From assembly GCA_035457725.1 (NCBI GenBank), contig DATIBC010000018.1, forward strand, positions 1 through 46,561: DNA of 46,561 nucleotides, in the 5' to 3' direction. How positions within the stretch are numbered: the first letter of the stretch is position 1; each line of letters opens with the position of its first letter. The translations under genes were made by a program, and so were the position numbers. Shown here piece by piece: positions 8,788-17,183 of the stretch. The notes beneath the pieces are model-generated. The model was not told where the DNA came from and did no database searches. It saw only the letters and a program-made list of their open reading frames with translations. The DNA is from DATFES01 sp035457725 (GTDB lineage: Bacteria; Pseudomonadota; Alphaproteobacteria; CACIAM-22H2).

Positions 8788-9246
8788 TCAGGTTTGACGG
8801 CGCTTAGCCATGATCATCATTGTCGCGGTCAGCACCGTTTCTCCGCGTTGATTGACGCCGGTAACGGCGAATTTGACCACGCCGCGGTCCGGTTTCGACT
8901 TGGACGCGCGCACCTCGCTCACCACGGCCGAGGCGGTGAGCGTGTCGCCCGCGGCTAGCGCGCGCGGCCATCGCACCTCATCCATCCCGGGGCCGCCAAG
9001 ATTGCTGTGGTGGAGAAAGCCGGTCTGATAAAGCAGTCGCCAGCACATCGCCAGCGTCTGGAAACCGCTGGCAATGAGCCCGCCGAAATTCGAGCGCACC
9101 GCCGTCTCGCGATCGACATGGAACGGCTGCGGGTCGTAGCGCAGCGCGAAATCGATGATGTCGGATTCGGTGAGCGTCACCGACCGGCCCGCGATCGCGA
9201 GGCCAGGCGTGAAATCCTCGAAATGAAGGTCGGTCTGCCGCATCAT
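8788..9246 (-). CDS. MaoC-like hot-dog hydratase
   Basis: A 152-residue single hot-dog protein of the (R)-specific enoyl-CoA hydratase (MaoC) family. The catalytic segment RYDPQPFHVDRETAV contains the D-x4-H dyad, followed by FGGLIASGFQTLA. The start is uncertain: two adjacent ATG codons begin MMRQTDLHFEDFTPG, which matches the family N-terminus, while an in-frame TTG eleven codons upstream is preceded by AAGGG. It follows the dehydrogenase gene by about 55 nt on the same strand. The acyl-CoA substrate cannot be told from sequence. Confidence 0.88.
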   Translation of the reverse strand: MMRQTDLHFEDFTPGLAIAGRSVTLTESDIIDFALRYDPQPFHVDRETAVRSNFGGLIASGFQTLAMCWRLLYQTGFLHHSNLGGPGMDEVRWPRALAAGDTLTASAVVSEVRASKSKPDRGVVKFAVTGVNQRGETVLTATMMIMAKRRQT

Positions 9247-9301
9247 CGTCGATCGCAGACGCGGCTCGAGGAGGGCCAAGCGACGACGACCCTTGGTCCG
9301 C

Positions 9302-10363
9302 TCATATCGCCTCGGCGATCGCCTTGCCCATTTCGGCGGTCTTCGTCTTGCCGCCTAGATCGGGGGTCCGCAGCTTGGTGGTGGCGATCACCGTCTCGAT
9401 CGCCTTGACGATGGCGCGCCCCGCCTCGGGCGCGCCGAGATGATCGAGCATCATGGCCGCGGTCCAAATTTGACCGATCGGGTTGGCGACGTTCTTGCCG
9501 GCGATGTCGGGCGCCGAGCCATGCACCGGCTCGAACATCGACGGGTGCTCCCGTTCCGGATTGATGTTGGCGCCGGGCGCAATGCCGATTCCGGCGGCCA
9601 CCGCCGGCGCGAGATCGGACAGGATGTCGCCAAACAGGTTGCTGGCGACGATGACGTCGAACCAATCGGGGTGCCGCACGATGTGCGAGCAAAGTATGTC
9701 GATGTGGAACTGGTCGGTCTTGATCTTGGGGTACTCATGGGCGATCGCCGCGAAGCGTTCGTCCCAGTATGGCATCGAGATGGAGATGCCATTGGACTTG
9801 GTCGCCGAGGTGACGTGCTTCTTGCCGCGTTTTTGCGCCACTTCGAACGCGAAGCGCATGATGCGATCGCATCCCTTGCGCGTGAACACCGCCTGCTGCA
9901 CCGCGACCTCGTCGGACGTGCCTCGGTAGAGGCGCCCGCCGATCTCCGAATACTCGCCTTCGACATTCTCGCGAATGATCATCATGTCGATGTCGGTCGG
10001 CCCGCGGCCCTTGAGCGGCGAATCGAGGCCCTTCAGCAAGCGCACCGGCCGCATGTTGACGTACTGATTGAACGTACGCCGGATCGGAATCAGCAGGCCC
10101 CACAGCGAGACGTGATCGCTGACCCCGGGGAAACCGACCGCGCCGAGAAAGATGGCGTCGAACTTGCGGAGCTGTTCGATACCGTCCTCCGGCATCATGC
10201 GTCCGGTCTTGGCGAATCGCTCGCAGCTCCAGTCGAAATGCTTGAAGTCGTACGAAAGTCCGAACTTCTTGCCGGCCGCCGTCAGCGCGCGCAATCCCTC
10301 GGGCACGACTTCGTGGCCAATTCCATCGCCGGGAATCACTGCGATTCTGAAACGCTTGGCCAT
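9302..10363 (-). CDS. tartrate/D-malate dehydrogenase family (TtuC/DmlA-like) decarboxylating dehydrogenase
   Basis: A 353-residue beta-decarboxylating dehydrogenase related to 3-isopropylmalate dehydrogenase. The segment SDHVSLWGLLIPIRRTFNQY and the TtuC-like RENVEGEYSEIGG place it nearer tartrate/D-malate dehydrogenase than LeuB. Metal-binding aspartates lie in NLFGDILSDLAPAVAAG, and the C-terminal EPVHGSAPDIAGK is the family signature. It would oxidise and decarboxylate a 2-hydroxy dicarboxylate with NAD and a divalent metal in the cytosol. It heads the pair with the MaoC gene. Exact substrate (D-malate, tartrate or other) is unresolved. Confidence 0.9.
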   Translation of the reverse strand: MAKRFRIAVIPGDGIGHEVVPEGLRALTAAGKKFGLSYDFKHFDWSCERFAKTGRMMPEDGIEQLRKFDAIFLGAVGFPGVSDHVSLWGLLIPIRRTFNQYVNMRPVRLLKGLDSPLKGRGPTDIDMMIIRENVEGEYSEIGGRLYRGTSDEVAVQQAVFTRKGCDRIMRFAFEVAQKRGKKHVTSATKSNGISISMPYWDERFAAIAHEYPKIKTDQFHIDILCSHIVRHPDWFDVIVASNLFGDILSDLAPAVAAGIGIAPGANINPEREHPSMFEPVHGSAPDIAGKNVANPIGQIWTAAMMLDHLGAPEAGRAIVKAIETVIATTKLRTPDLGGKTKTAEMGKAIAEAI

Positions 10364-10500
10364 CCTCGAACGCCCCCATCGCGCTTAAAATCGGGCCGCT
10401 AACCTATCAGCTTCACGGGCGCGATCAACGCTCGACAGCGGCGGGGCGCACCCGCATTCTGCGCAAGGCTCGATTACGATGGGAGACGAGTACTGGAACA

Positions 10501-10995
10501 ATGTCGAAGTGGCCGGTCCAAGATCTTGGCGCATTTCTAACGGGCGAATGGCGCTTGGCCCGCGTCGTTGACGACCGGCGCGCCAACCTGCGCGGGCGAT
10601 TTCGCGGGCGGGCGATTTTTCGACCGATCGATGGCGGTCTCGCCTACAGGGAATCCGGTCTGCTGCGCTTCGGAAATTATTGCGACGTAGCCCAGCAGAC
10701 GTACATCTACCGACTGCTCGATCAATCGCGCGCCGAAGTCCGTTTCCGCGACGGCCAGAGCTTTCACGTCCTCGATTTGTCGACCGGCGACTGGACCGCC
10801 CCTCATATTTGCGAGTCGGACCGCTATGATGGAAGGTTCTGCGTCCGCGACGGGAACGTCTTTGAGGTGCGGTGGACAATCGCCGGTCCGCGCAAGGACC
10901 TGACCGTCGTCAGTCGCCTCCGACGGCGCGTAACAGCGGCTCGGGCCGGGTGGCTGCAACGCGGCGCTCGGCACGCGCCGCTTCCCAGCCGATGA
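10501..10995 (+). CDS. DUF6314-like protein
   Basis: A 164-residue soluble protein matching the DUF6314 pattern: a barrel-like repeat of GEWRLARVVDDRR, GRAIFRPIDGGLAYRESGLL, YIYRLLDQSRAEVRFRDGQSFH and YDGRFCVRDGNVFEVRWTIAGPRKD. The recognisable domain ends near VVSRLRRR. The last 20 or so residues look like run-on translation into the convergent Ada-like gene, which it overlaps by 86 nt. Function unknown. It diverges from the TtuC-like gene, with 137 nt between the starts. Confidence 0.8.
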   Translation: MSKWPVQDLGAFLTGEWRLARVVDDRRANLRGRFRGRAIFRPIDGGLAYRESGLLRFGNYCDVAQQTYIYRLLDQSRAEVRFRDGQSFHVLDLSTGDWTAPHICESDRYDGRFCVRDGNVFEVRWTIAGPRKDLTVVSRLRRRVTAARAGWLQRGARHAPLPSR

Positions 10996-11809
10996 GCGCC
11001 ATCTTGCGCGGCCGCCCCCAGTGATAGTCGCTGATCGCGCCCGACTTGCGGATCACACGATGACAGGGAATGAGATAGGAGATTGGATTGTCGCCGACCG
11101 CCGAGCCGATCGCCCGCGCCGCTCCTCGCGCGCCGATCGACTCCGCGAGCGCGTCGTACGACACGAGCGCTCCTTGGGGGATGCGCAATAGCGCTTCCCA
11201 GACCTTGATCTGAAAGGGTGAGCCAAACAGCACCAGCTTGAGCTTGTGCGCGTCTTGGGCGCGTGGCTCGAAAATCGCCCGGCCGAGCCGACCAACGGCC
11301 ACCGGGTCTTCGCCGAACTCGGCGCTTGGCCAACGCGCCGCCATGTCCTCAAAGCACGCACGTCGCCCGCCTACGCCGACGAAAGCCAAGCCACAGATCC
11401 CGCGCGGCGTTGTCAGAATGAGCGCCTCTCCGAACGGAGAATCGGCGTAGCCATAGCGGATCGATAGCCCTTCGCCGCGTCGCTTGAATTCGCCGGGCGT
11501 GACCGCTTCGTGGCTCACGAACAAGTCGTGCAATCGTCCTGGTCCGGAGAGTCCCGCAGCAAACGCCGCGTCGAGCACGCTCCCCGACGCCGACAAGCAA
11601 GCCTTGGCGCGGTCGAGCGACAGGTATTGCAGGAACTTCTTCGGACTGACGCCGACCCAACGGGTGAACAGCCGCTGGAAGTGATGCGGGCTCAGGCCGA
11701 TCTCGGCGGCGACGCGGTCGAGATCAGGCTGATCGTCGATGCGCTCGGCGATGAAGGCGAGCGCGCGTTCGATGCGGGTGTAGTCGCTGGCCACGGTCAT
11801 ATACTCCAT
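10910..11809 (-). CDS. Ada-like AraC/methylguanine-DNA methyltransferase fusion
   Basis: A fusion of an AraC-type helix-turn-helix domain (roughly residues 5-95, EIGLSPHHFQRLFTRWVGVSP) with an O6-alkylguanine-DNA alkyltransferase domain. The acceptor cysteine is in IPCHRV, followed by GAISDYHWGRPRK. It lacks the N-terminal zinc domain of E. coli Ada that senses methyl-phosphotriesters, so it resembles the short Ada-like repair/regulator proteins. Two ATGs three codons apart are possible starts: GGAG sits only 3 nt before the second, and the first lacks a clear ribosome site. A strong inverted repeat lies about 40 nt upstream. Confidence 0.92.
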   Translation of the reverse strand: MEYMTVASDYTRIERALAFIAERIDDQPDLDRVAAEIGLSPHHFQRLFTRWVGVSPKKFLQYLSLDRAKACLSASGSVLDAAFAAGLSGPGRLHDLFVSHEAVTPGEFKRRGEGLSIRYGYADSPFGEALILTTPRGICGLAFVGVGGRRACFEDMAARWPSAEFGEDPVAVGRLGRAIFEPRAQDAHKLKLVLFGSPFQIKVWEALLRIPQGALVSYDALAESIGARGAARAIGSAVGDNPISYLIPCHRVIRKSGAISDYHWGRPRKMALIGWEAARAERRVAATRPEPLLRAVGGD

Positions 11810-11847
11810 TCGATGTCGGGGGATTCTAGTCGTTGGCGTCGCGGTCG

Positions 11848-11903
11848 CCACCCGCTTCTTGCGCCGGGACGACTCTTCATATTCGGGCGCAAGAAGCGGG
11901 TGG
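11848..11903. repeat. perfect 18-bp inverted repeat in ada/EamA divergent region
   Basis: CCACCCGCTTCTTGCGCC (11848-11865) and its exact reverse complement (11886-11903) flank a 20-nt centre. It lies about 40 nt upstream of the Ada-like start and 80 nt upstream of the transporter start. No T-run follows on either strand. It could fold as a very stable hairpin in the leader of either transcript, or be a two-site operator for a dimeric regulator. Confidence 0.85.
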
Positions 11904-11982
11904 AAGCGCGACTTTCGCCGATCCTACTCTCGCCCCTGAATCTGGTTGTAGAGACAAAGCCTTGACGTCGATTAACAAAGTC

Positions 11983-12894
11983 ATGCGGCCGCTCGAATGG
12001 CTGCTCCTTGCGGTGCTTTCCGTATTGTGGGGCGGCGCGTTCTTCTTTGCCAAAGTGGCGCTCTTAGAGGTCGGTCCCCTGACGCTGGTCTTTGGCCGCG
12101 TCGCGTTGGCCGCCGTGGCTTTGTGGTTCGTCGTTCTGGCGCTCGGCGTGACTGCGCCGCACCAGCGCAGAGTGTGGCGCGATCTCTTCATCATGGGTGC
12201 GTTGAACAATGCGCTTCCATTCAGCCTCATCTTCTGGGGCCAGACGATCATCGCCAGCAGCCTCGCCTCGATCCTGAACGCCACGACGCCCGTATTCACG
12301 GTCGTGCTTGCGCACTACCTGACGCATGACGAGCGGATGACAGTCAACCGCCTCGCCGGTGTCGTTCTCGGTTTGGTCGGCGTGGCGACGCTGATCGGTC
12401 CCGACGCCCTCGCCGGTCTCGGCGGCGACGTGGCGGCGCAGCTCGCCTGCGTCGCGGGAGCGATGTTCTACGCCTGCGCCGGGATTTTCGGTCGGCGATT
12501 CCACACCCTTCCGCCGACGTTTACCGCGGCCGGGCAACTCACGGCGTCGAGCATTATCATGTTGCCGATCGTGCTGGTGGTCGAAGCGCCATGGTCCTCC
12601 GCGTGGCCTGCCGCCACGGCATGGGGCGCTTTGGCGGCGCTGGCGCTCATAAGCACGGCGGCGGCCTACGTCATCTATTTCCGTATTCTGGCCGTAGCCG
12701 GCGCGACCAATATCCTGCTTGTGACGCTCTTGGTGCCGGTGAGCGCACTGTGGCTGGGTACAGCGATCCTCGGCGAGCGGCTCGACGTACACCACCTTCT
12801 CGGCATGGCGTTGATCGGCCTTGGGCTAGCGGCGATCGACGGCCGTCCGCTACGTTGGTTTCAGCGATCGATCGGCAGCTTGAGCGCAAAATAA
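11983..12894 (+). CDS. EamA/DMT family transporter
   Basis: A 303-residue inner-membrane protein with about ten hydrophobic helices and two EamA repeats of the drug/metabolite transporter superfamily (LSVLWGGAFFFAKVAL in the first, AAAYVIYFRILAVAGATN and GERL in the second). Such proteins usually export small metabolites or amino-acid derivatives; substrate unknown. ATG is chosen before the first membrane helix; an in-frame TTG seven codons upstream is possible. Divergent from the Ada-like gene, and its 3' end overlaps the convergent GNAT gene by 34 nt. Confidence 0.9.
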   Translation: MRPLEWLLLAVLSVLWGGAFFFAKVALLEVGPLTLVFGRVALAAVALWFVVLALGVTAPHQRRVWRDLFIMGALNNALPFSLIFWGQTIIASSLASILNATTPVFTVVLAHYLTHDERMTVNRLAGVVLGLVGVATLIGPDALAGLGGDVAAQLACVAGAMFYACAGIFGRRFHTLPPTFTAAGQLTASSIIMLPIVLVVEAPWSSAWPAATAWGALAALALISTAAAYVIYFRILAVAGATNILLVTLLVPVSALWLGTAILGERLDVHHLLGMALIGLGLAAIDGRPLRWFQRSIGSLSAK

Positions 12895-13385
12895 CGCGCG
12901 CCGGCTATGGGATTGTCGTAATACGGGGCGATCTCGCGAAACCCGAGCTTGCAGTACAGATCGATCGCCGTTTGCATCGACTGGATCGTGTCGAGGTGCA
13001 TGCGGCGATACCCGCGGGCACGAGCAGCGGCGATGATCTCCTCGGTGAGTCGCCGCCCGATGGCAAAGCCGCGCCAATCGGGAACCACGTACAGCCGTTT
13101 CATCTCGCACGTACCAGGAGGATTGCGGCCATCCGCATCCAACGGGCGAAGTCCCACGACGCCGACCGCCGCTCCGTACGCCTCGGCGAGGAGAATGGTC
13201 CCCATGGGATCGGCATATTTACCCGGCAGCGTCGCCAGTTCGTTGTCGAAATCCTGGAAGCAAAGACTGAACTCGAGCGAACGTGCGTATTCGAGGAACA
13301 AGGCGCGCACCGCCGCAAGATCGGAGCTTGTCGCGGCACGAATGCGTATGGCCGGCTCGCCTGATCGTCGCGCCGCCTCAGACAT
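12861..13385 (-). CDS. GNAT family N-acetyltransferase
   Basis: A 174-residue acetyltransferase. The acetyl-CoA binding motif A is visible as KRLYVVPDWRGFAIGRRLTEEII, preceded by AVGVVGLRPLDADG and followed by MHLDTIQSMQTAIDLYCKLGF, the usual motif B layout. Substrate unknown. It sits downstream of the PhzF gene, overlapping it by 8 nt, so the two are likely co-translated. The 3' end overlaps the convergent transporter gene by 34 nt. Confidence 0.9.
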   Translation of the reverse strand: MSEAARRSGEPAIRIRAATSSDLAAVRALFLEYARSLEFSLCFQDFDNELATLPGKYADPMGTILLAEAYGAAVGVVGLRPLDADGRNPPGTCEMKRLYVVPDWRGFAIGRRLTEEIIAAARARGYRRMHLDTIQSMQTAIDLYCKLGFREIAPYYDNPIAGARYFALKLPIDR

Positions 13386-14169
13386 GTATCGTCGCCTCGA
13401 AGAACAAGGCGCACTGACCGGCGATGGTGACTCGCTCGCCGCGATGCTCGCACCAAAGCTCGCCGCCGCGCTTCGATATCTGCCGGGCGAACATCTTCGC
13501 TTTCCCGAGCCGATTCGCCCAATAGGGTATGAGCGTGCAGTGCGCAGATCCGGTGACCGGATCCTCGTTGATCGAGTGCTTGGGCGCGAAAAACCGCGAT
13601 ACGAAATCGACGCCGCTCGCCGGAGTTCCAGGCGCCGTGGCGATGAGGCCTATGCAATCGAGCGCGGCGACCTTGGTAAAATCGGGCGACAATGACGCCA
13701 CCGCCTCGGCGGATTTGAAAACCGCGAAGCCGTAACGCGCCGCGAGCACTTCGCTGGGCGCGCGCCCGAGCGCTCCGGCCACGTCGCCCAGGTCCGGTTT
13801 GCGTGCGGGCGGTTGTGCCGGAAAATCCATCGCCAGCCTCTCGCCATCGCGCGTCACGGTGAGCGTGCCCGACTTGCGGGAATGGAATCGCACTCGATCG
13901 CGCCGCGTGCCGAGAAGATTCAAGACGACATGTGCTGTCGCCAATGTCGGATGACCGGCGAGATCGATTTCCGCCACGGGCGTGAACCAGCAGATGTCAT
14001 AATCCTCGCCGCGAGGCACGAAAAACGCCGTCTCGGACAGATTGTTCTCCGTCGCGATCGCCTGCATGACGTCGTCAGGCAGCCAGCGCTCGAGCGGCAC
14101 GATGGCCGCCGGATTGCCGGCGAAGACGCGCGAGGCGAAAGCGTCGACCTGATACATCGGCAGTCGCAT
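13378..14169 (-). CDS. PhzF family isomerase
   Basis: A 263-residue member of the PhzF/YddE family, which has a duplicated diaminopimelate-epimerase-like fold. The catalytic glutamate lies in NNLSETAFF, and conserved loops are WFTPVAEIDLAGHPTLATAHV and NEDPVTGSAHCTL. The frame is open 33 codons upstream, but MRLPMYQVDAFASRVFAGNPAAI is the usual family N-terminus. The gene lies 16 nt after a GNAT gene and overlaps the next one. No phenazine genes are present, so the role is probably in small-metabolite isomerisation and cannot be specified. Confidence 0.92.
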   Translation of the reverse strand: MRLPMYQVDAFASRVFAGNPAAIVPLERWLPDDVMQAIATENNLSETAFFVPRGEDYDICWFTPVAEIDLAGHPTLATAHVVLNLLGTRRDRVRFHSRKSGTLTVTRDGERLAMDFPAQPPARKPDLGDVAGALGRAPSEVLAARYGFAVFKSAEAVASLSPDFTKVAALDCIGLIATAPGTPASGVDFVSRFFAPKHSINEDPVTGSAHCTLIPYWANRLGKAKMFARQISKRGGELWCEHRGERVTIAGQCALFFEATIHV

Positions 14170-14185
14170 GACTACGCCGCCCCTT

Positions 14186-14587
14186 TTACCGGCGCGGACA
14201 CATGAAGGCGTTGTCGACCTTGGACATGCCGATATGCGCGTAGTACGACATCGCATCCGGCGCGGCAAGCAGGAGGACCATCGAATGCGGTGCGACGGCG
14301 CGCCGCGTTTCGTCGATCAAACGACGTCCGATTCCCTGTCCCTGGTAGGCACGATCGACTGCAAGATCGGACAGGTAGCAAGCGAAGGAAAAATCGGTAA
14401 GCGAACGTGCGACGCCAACGAGTTTTGTCTGGTCGCGCGCGGTCACGATGAGATTGCCATGCTCGAGCATCTTGGCGATCCGCCGTGAATCCTCGACCGG
14501 CCTTCGCGCGGCGAGGCCCGAGCGCCGCAACAACTCGACGAATTCCTCGGCCGCGAGCCGGTGCTCGATCGCATAGACGACCGCCAT
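14186..14587 (-). CDS. GNAT family N-acetyltransferase
   Basis: A 133-residue compact GNAT protein. Motif A is clear (CYLSDLAVDRAYQGQGIGRRLIDET), with the C-terminal YYAHIGMSKVDNAF. ATG is chosen because it starts the conserved domain and lies 2 nt after the stop of the PaiB-like gene, implying co-translation. In Bacillus, PaiB is paired with the acetyltransferase PaiA, so a comparable two-gene unit is possible here, although this protein is shorter and I did not establish orthology with PaiA. Confidence 0.88.
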   Translation of the reverse strand: MAVVYAIEHRLAAEEFVELLRRSGLAARRPVEDSRRIAKMLEHGNLIVTARDQTKLVGVARSLTDFSFACYLSDLAVDRAYQGQGIGRRLIDETRRAVAPHSMVLLLAAPDAMSYYAHIGMSKVDNAFMCPRR

Positions 14588-14589
14588 CG

Positions 14590-15219
14590 CTATTCTCCGG
14601 GAGCGGCGTGGCGAGTCATGAATTCGGCGAGCTCGCGCTCGCTCTCGGACGAACTTCCGGCGAGCCTCGCGATGACACGCTTGCGGTCGACCGTCTTGCG
14701 GTTCTGGGACAGCTTGAATTTGCCTTCGAGCCGCTCGACGGGAATTTCCAGGCCAACGATTCCCCTGAGCATCCCGGTCATGAAGGCCGGCGGCAAGCCG
14801 TCCGTGCTCCATGCATCAGCGCGGCCGCCTTCATGCGTTCTGACCAGCCGCTTGACCAACGCCTCGAGCTTCGCCGGATCCTCGATCAACCGCACCCGGC
14901 CATAGGCATGAACCGCCGCGTAGTTCCACGTCGGGACGGCCGGATGGACTTCGTACCAAGATGGCGAAACGTAGCCGTGCGGGCCGGAGAAGATTACCAG
15001 CGCCATCGCGTCGGCGATCTGCCGCCAATGCGGATTGCCGCGCGATAGATGGGTGATCAACGTTCCGTGCGCGCCGCGCTCACGATCGAGCAAAAACGGC
15101 ACGTGCGTCGCATAGGGCTCGTCGCCGCCGCCAGTAACCAGCGCACCGAAGCTGTACGACTCGATCAAATCATGTAGTACCGCGGTGTTCGTCTCGGCGA
15201 AAGCATCGGGAACGTACAT
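14590..15219 (-). CDS. PaiB-like FMN-binding domain protein
   Basis: A 209-residue split-barrel flavin-binding protein of the PaiB type. Visible blocks are MYVPDAFAE, ATHVPFLLDRERGAHGTLITHLSRGNPHW, VIFSGPHGYVSPSWY and VPTWNYAAVHAYGRVRLIED, followed by KFKLSQNRKTVDRKRVIA. PaiB was described as a transcriptional repressor of sporulation and protease genes in Bacillus; in proteobacteria its role is unclear and it may act as a flavin reductase. Directly followed by a GNAT gene. Confidence 0.93.
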   Translation of the reverse strand: MYVPDAFAETNTAVLHDLIESYSFGALVTGGGDEPYATHVPFLLDRERGAHGTLITHLSRGNPHWRQIADAMALVIFSGPHGYVSPSWYEVHPAVPTWNYAAVHAYGRVRLIEDPAKLEALVKRLVRTHEGGRADAWSTDGLPPAFMTGMLRGIVGLEIPVERLEGKFKLSQNRKTVDRKRVIARLAGSSSESERELAEFMTRHAAPGE

Positions 15220-15361
15220 TGACGGCTCCTTCGGACGCAGCGGCGCGAGTAGAGACTGTCACATCGGCGCGAAGCGCGCGACGTGCGCCGGCACCGATAA
15301 GCGCCGGCATCGCGACGGCCGTCGCACCTAGCTGGAAAGGCGTCTTTCTCGCACCGATCTG

Positions 15362-15607
15362 CTAGATCCTCCAGAACGGTTTCCGCATCTCGCAATCGAT
15401 GTCGGCGCGCGAAAGACCCATGTCGGCCATCATCCGGTCGTCCAGAGTGGCGAGCTGATGGCGGTCGTGGGCACGCTGCTGCCAAATGAATAGCGCTTGG
15501 AAGACGACCAGGACGCACTGGGCGGCGATCGCGCCGAGCGCGACGCTTGTACCGCTGATCACCGACGCGGTATCGGACCAGATTGACCGTCTAGAGATTG
15601 TACTCAT
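15362..15607 (-). CDS. DUF1127 domain small protein
   Basis: An 81-residue protein with a hydrophobic middle (about residues 18-40) and the C-terminal DUF1127 motif QLATLDDRMMADMGLSRADI. In alphaproteobacteria, short DUF1127 proteins bind RNA or affect phosphate, carbon and stress physiology; this longer form with a hydrophobic segment may be membrane-attached. GGAGGA lies 5 nt before the selected ATG, the best ribosome site in this region; an upstream in-frame ATG overlaps that site. Divergent from the MocR regulator gene, so a likely regulatory target of it. Confidence 0.88.
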   Translation of the reverse strand: MSTISRRSIWSDTASVISGTSVALGAIAAQCVLVVFQALFIWQQRAHDRHQLATLDDRMMADMGLSRADIDCEMRKPFWRI

Positions 15608-15665
15608 ACAATCCTCCATTACCAGCGAAATTGTCTCTAGATTGTTTGCTCCTAAAAAGGTATGA

Positions 15666-15702
15666 TTGACACAATTCGATCGTCAATGTTTATATTGTCA
15701 CC
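15666..15702 (+). promoter_or_regulatory. MocR gene promoter with inverted and direct repeats; possible leaderless start
   Basis: TTGACA (15666-15671) is followed after 17-19 nt by TTTATATT (around 15689-15696). That would place the transcription start at or within a base or two of the MocR ATG (15703), giving a leaderless mRNA. ATTGAC (15665-15670) and GTCAAT (15682-15687) form an inverted repeat over the spacer, and further ATTGT/GACA units follow. These are candidate operator half-sites for MocR autoregulation and control of the divergent DUF1127 gene. Confidence 0.6.
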
Positions 15703-17091
15703 ATGACAAGTTGGACTCCCAACCTCGAATCGCAACGCGGACCGCGATACATCGCGATTGCCCGCGCGCTGGCCGATGACATCGTCGCTGGCCGGCTCAA
15801 ATCCGGGGAGCGATTGCCGACGCACCGCGATCTGGCATGGAAGCTTGGCGTGACGGTCGGCACGGTGACCCGCGCCTACGCCGAAGCCGAGCGCCGGGGC
15901 CTTATCGCTGGTGAAGTCGGCCGCGGAACCTATGTGCGCGAACGAATCGGCGACGGCGTGTTGATACCGTCGCCCGATCCGCCGACACGCGACTTCATCG
16001 ACTTGGCGCGAAACTTTCCGCCCGACAACCCGGCGGCGCGCGATATTCAAGATGCGCTTACCGAGTTCGCGAAGCGCAACGATCTGTCGCCGCTATTGCG
16101 CTACACCACGCCAGGCGGGGACGAAGCGCATCGCGCTGTCGGCGCAGCATGGCTTGCCGGGTTCGGCCTTCGTGTCGACCCAGCGCAGGTCGTGCTCACC
16201 AGCGGCGCGCAGCATGCCATGCTCGTAGCGATTTCTGGCCTGGCGCGCCCTGGCGATGTCGTACTCACCGAGCAACTCGCCTTCTACGGCATGAAATCGA
16301 TCGCATCGATGCTGTCGCTGCGCTTGCAGGGCGTGGCGATGGATCACGAAGGGCTGCTGCCCGATGCCCTCGAAGCCGCGTGCCGGTCGAATTCGCCAAA
16401 GGCCCTCTATTGCGTCCCGACGCTGCAGAATCCGACGACGGCCATCATGTCGGCCGAGCGTCGCGCCGCGATCGCCGAGATTTGCCGACGTCATGGCGTG
16501 ACGATTGTCGAGGACGACGTCTACGGCTTCTTGGTCGAGGACGGCCCGCCGCCGATCGCGACGATCGCGCCGGATATCACGGTGTTCGTGACCAGCCTGT
16601 CGAAATGCGTGGCGCCGGGCTTGCGCATGGGCTTCGCCGCCGCGCCGCGGGCCACCGTTGAGCGACTGATTTCCGGGTTGCGCGCGACGACTTGGATGTC
16701 GACGCCGCTGACCACCGAGATCGCCATGCGCCACATGGCCGATGGCTCGGCGCGCCGCATGGCCGAATGGCAACGACAGGAAGCGATCGCCCGTCAGGCC
16801 ATCGCGCGACGAATATTGGGCCACGCCGACATGGCGACTCACCCGGCGGCATTCCACCTCTGGCTCAAGCTTCCCGAACCGTGGCGGCGCGAGGAATACG
16901 CGGCGCAGGCGCGGCGGCGCGGCGTCGGCGTCGCCCCGGCCGATGCGTTCGCAGTCGGCCGCGCGCCGGTCCCGCACGCCGTACGGATCGGCCTTTCCGC
17001 CGCCCGCGACCGTGCCCAGCTCGAGCGCGCGCTCGGCGTGCTTGCCGAGATGCTCACCGGCATGCCGGAACGCGACTACGCGATGGTGTGA
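15703..17091 (+). CDS. MocR-type GntR regulator with aminotransferase domain
   Basis: A 462-residue protein joining a GntR winged helix (about residues 12-80: LKSGERLPTHRDLAWKLGVT, VTRAYAEAERRGLI) to a fold-type I aminotransferase domain (from about 100). The PLP lysine is K301 in TSLSKCVAPGLRMGF, with NPTT at 243-246 and DDVYG at 271-275. MocR proteins use PLP or an adduct as effector rather than acting as enzymes. No ribosome site is seen before the ATG, in keeping with leaderless translation. The nearest possible target is the divergent DUF1127 gene; no PLP-biosynthesis or GABA gene is adjacent. Confidence 0.93.
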   Translation: MTSWTPNLESQRGPRYIAIARALADDIVAGRLKSGERLPTHRDLAWKLGVTVGTVTRAYAEAERRGLIAGEVGRGTYVRERIGDGVLIPSPDPPTRDFIDLARNFPPDNPAARDIQDALTEFAKRNDLSPLLRYTTPGGDEAHRAVGAAWLAGFGLRVDPAQVVLTSGAQHAMLVAISGLARPGDVVLTEQLAFYGMKSIASMLSLRLQGVAMDHEGLLPDALEAACRSNSPKALYCVPTLQNPTTAIMSAERRAAIAEICRRHGVTIVEDDVYGFLVEDGPPPIATIAPDITVFVTSLSKCVAPGLRMGFAAAPRATVERLISGLRATTWMSTPLTTEIAMRHMADGSARRMAEWQRQEAIARQAIARRILGHADMATHPAAFHLWLKLPEPWRREEYAAQARRRGVGVAPADAFAVGRAPVPHAVRIGLSAARDRAQLERALGVLAEMLTGMPERDYAMV

Positions 17092-17183
17092 GGTTTAAGC
17101 TGCAAACGATCGAATGCGCGCCGAACGCTACGCCGGCTTTGGTGCGCTGGAACGAGTTCCGACGAAGCAGAATCGCTGCGATG

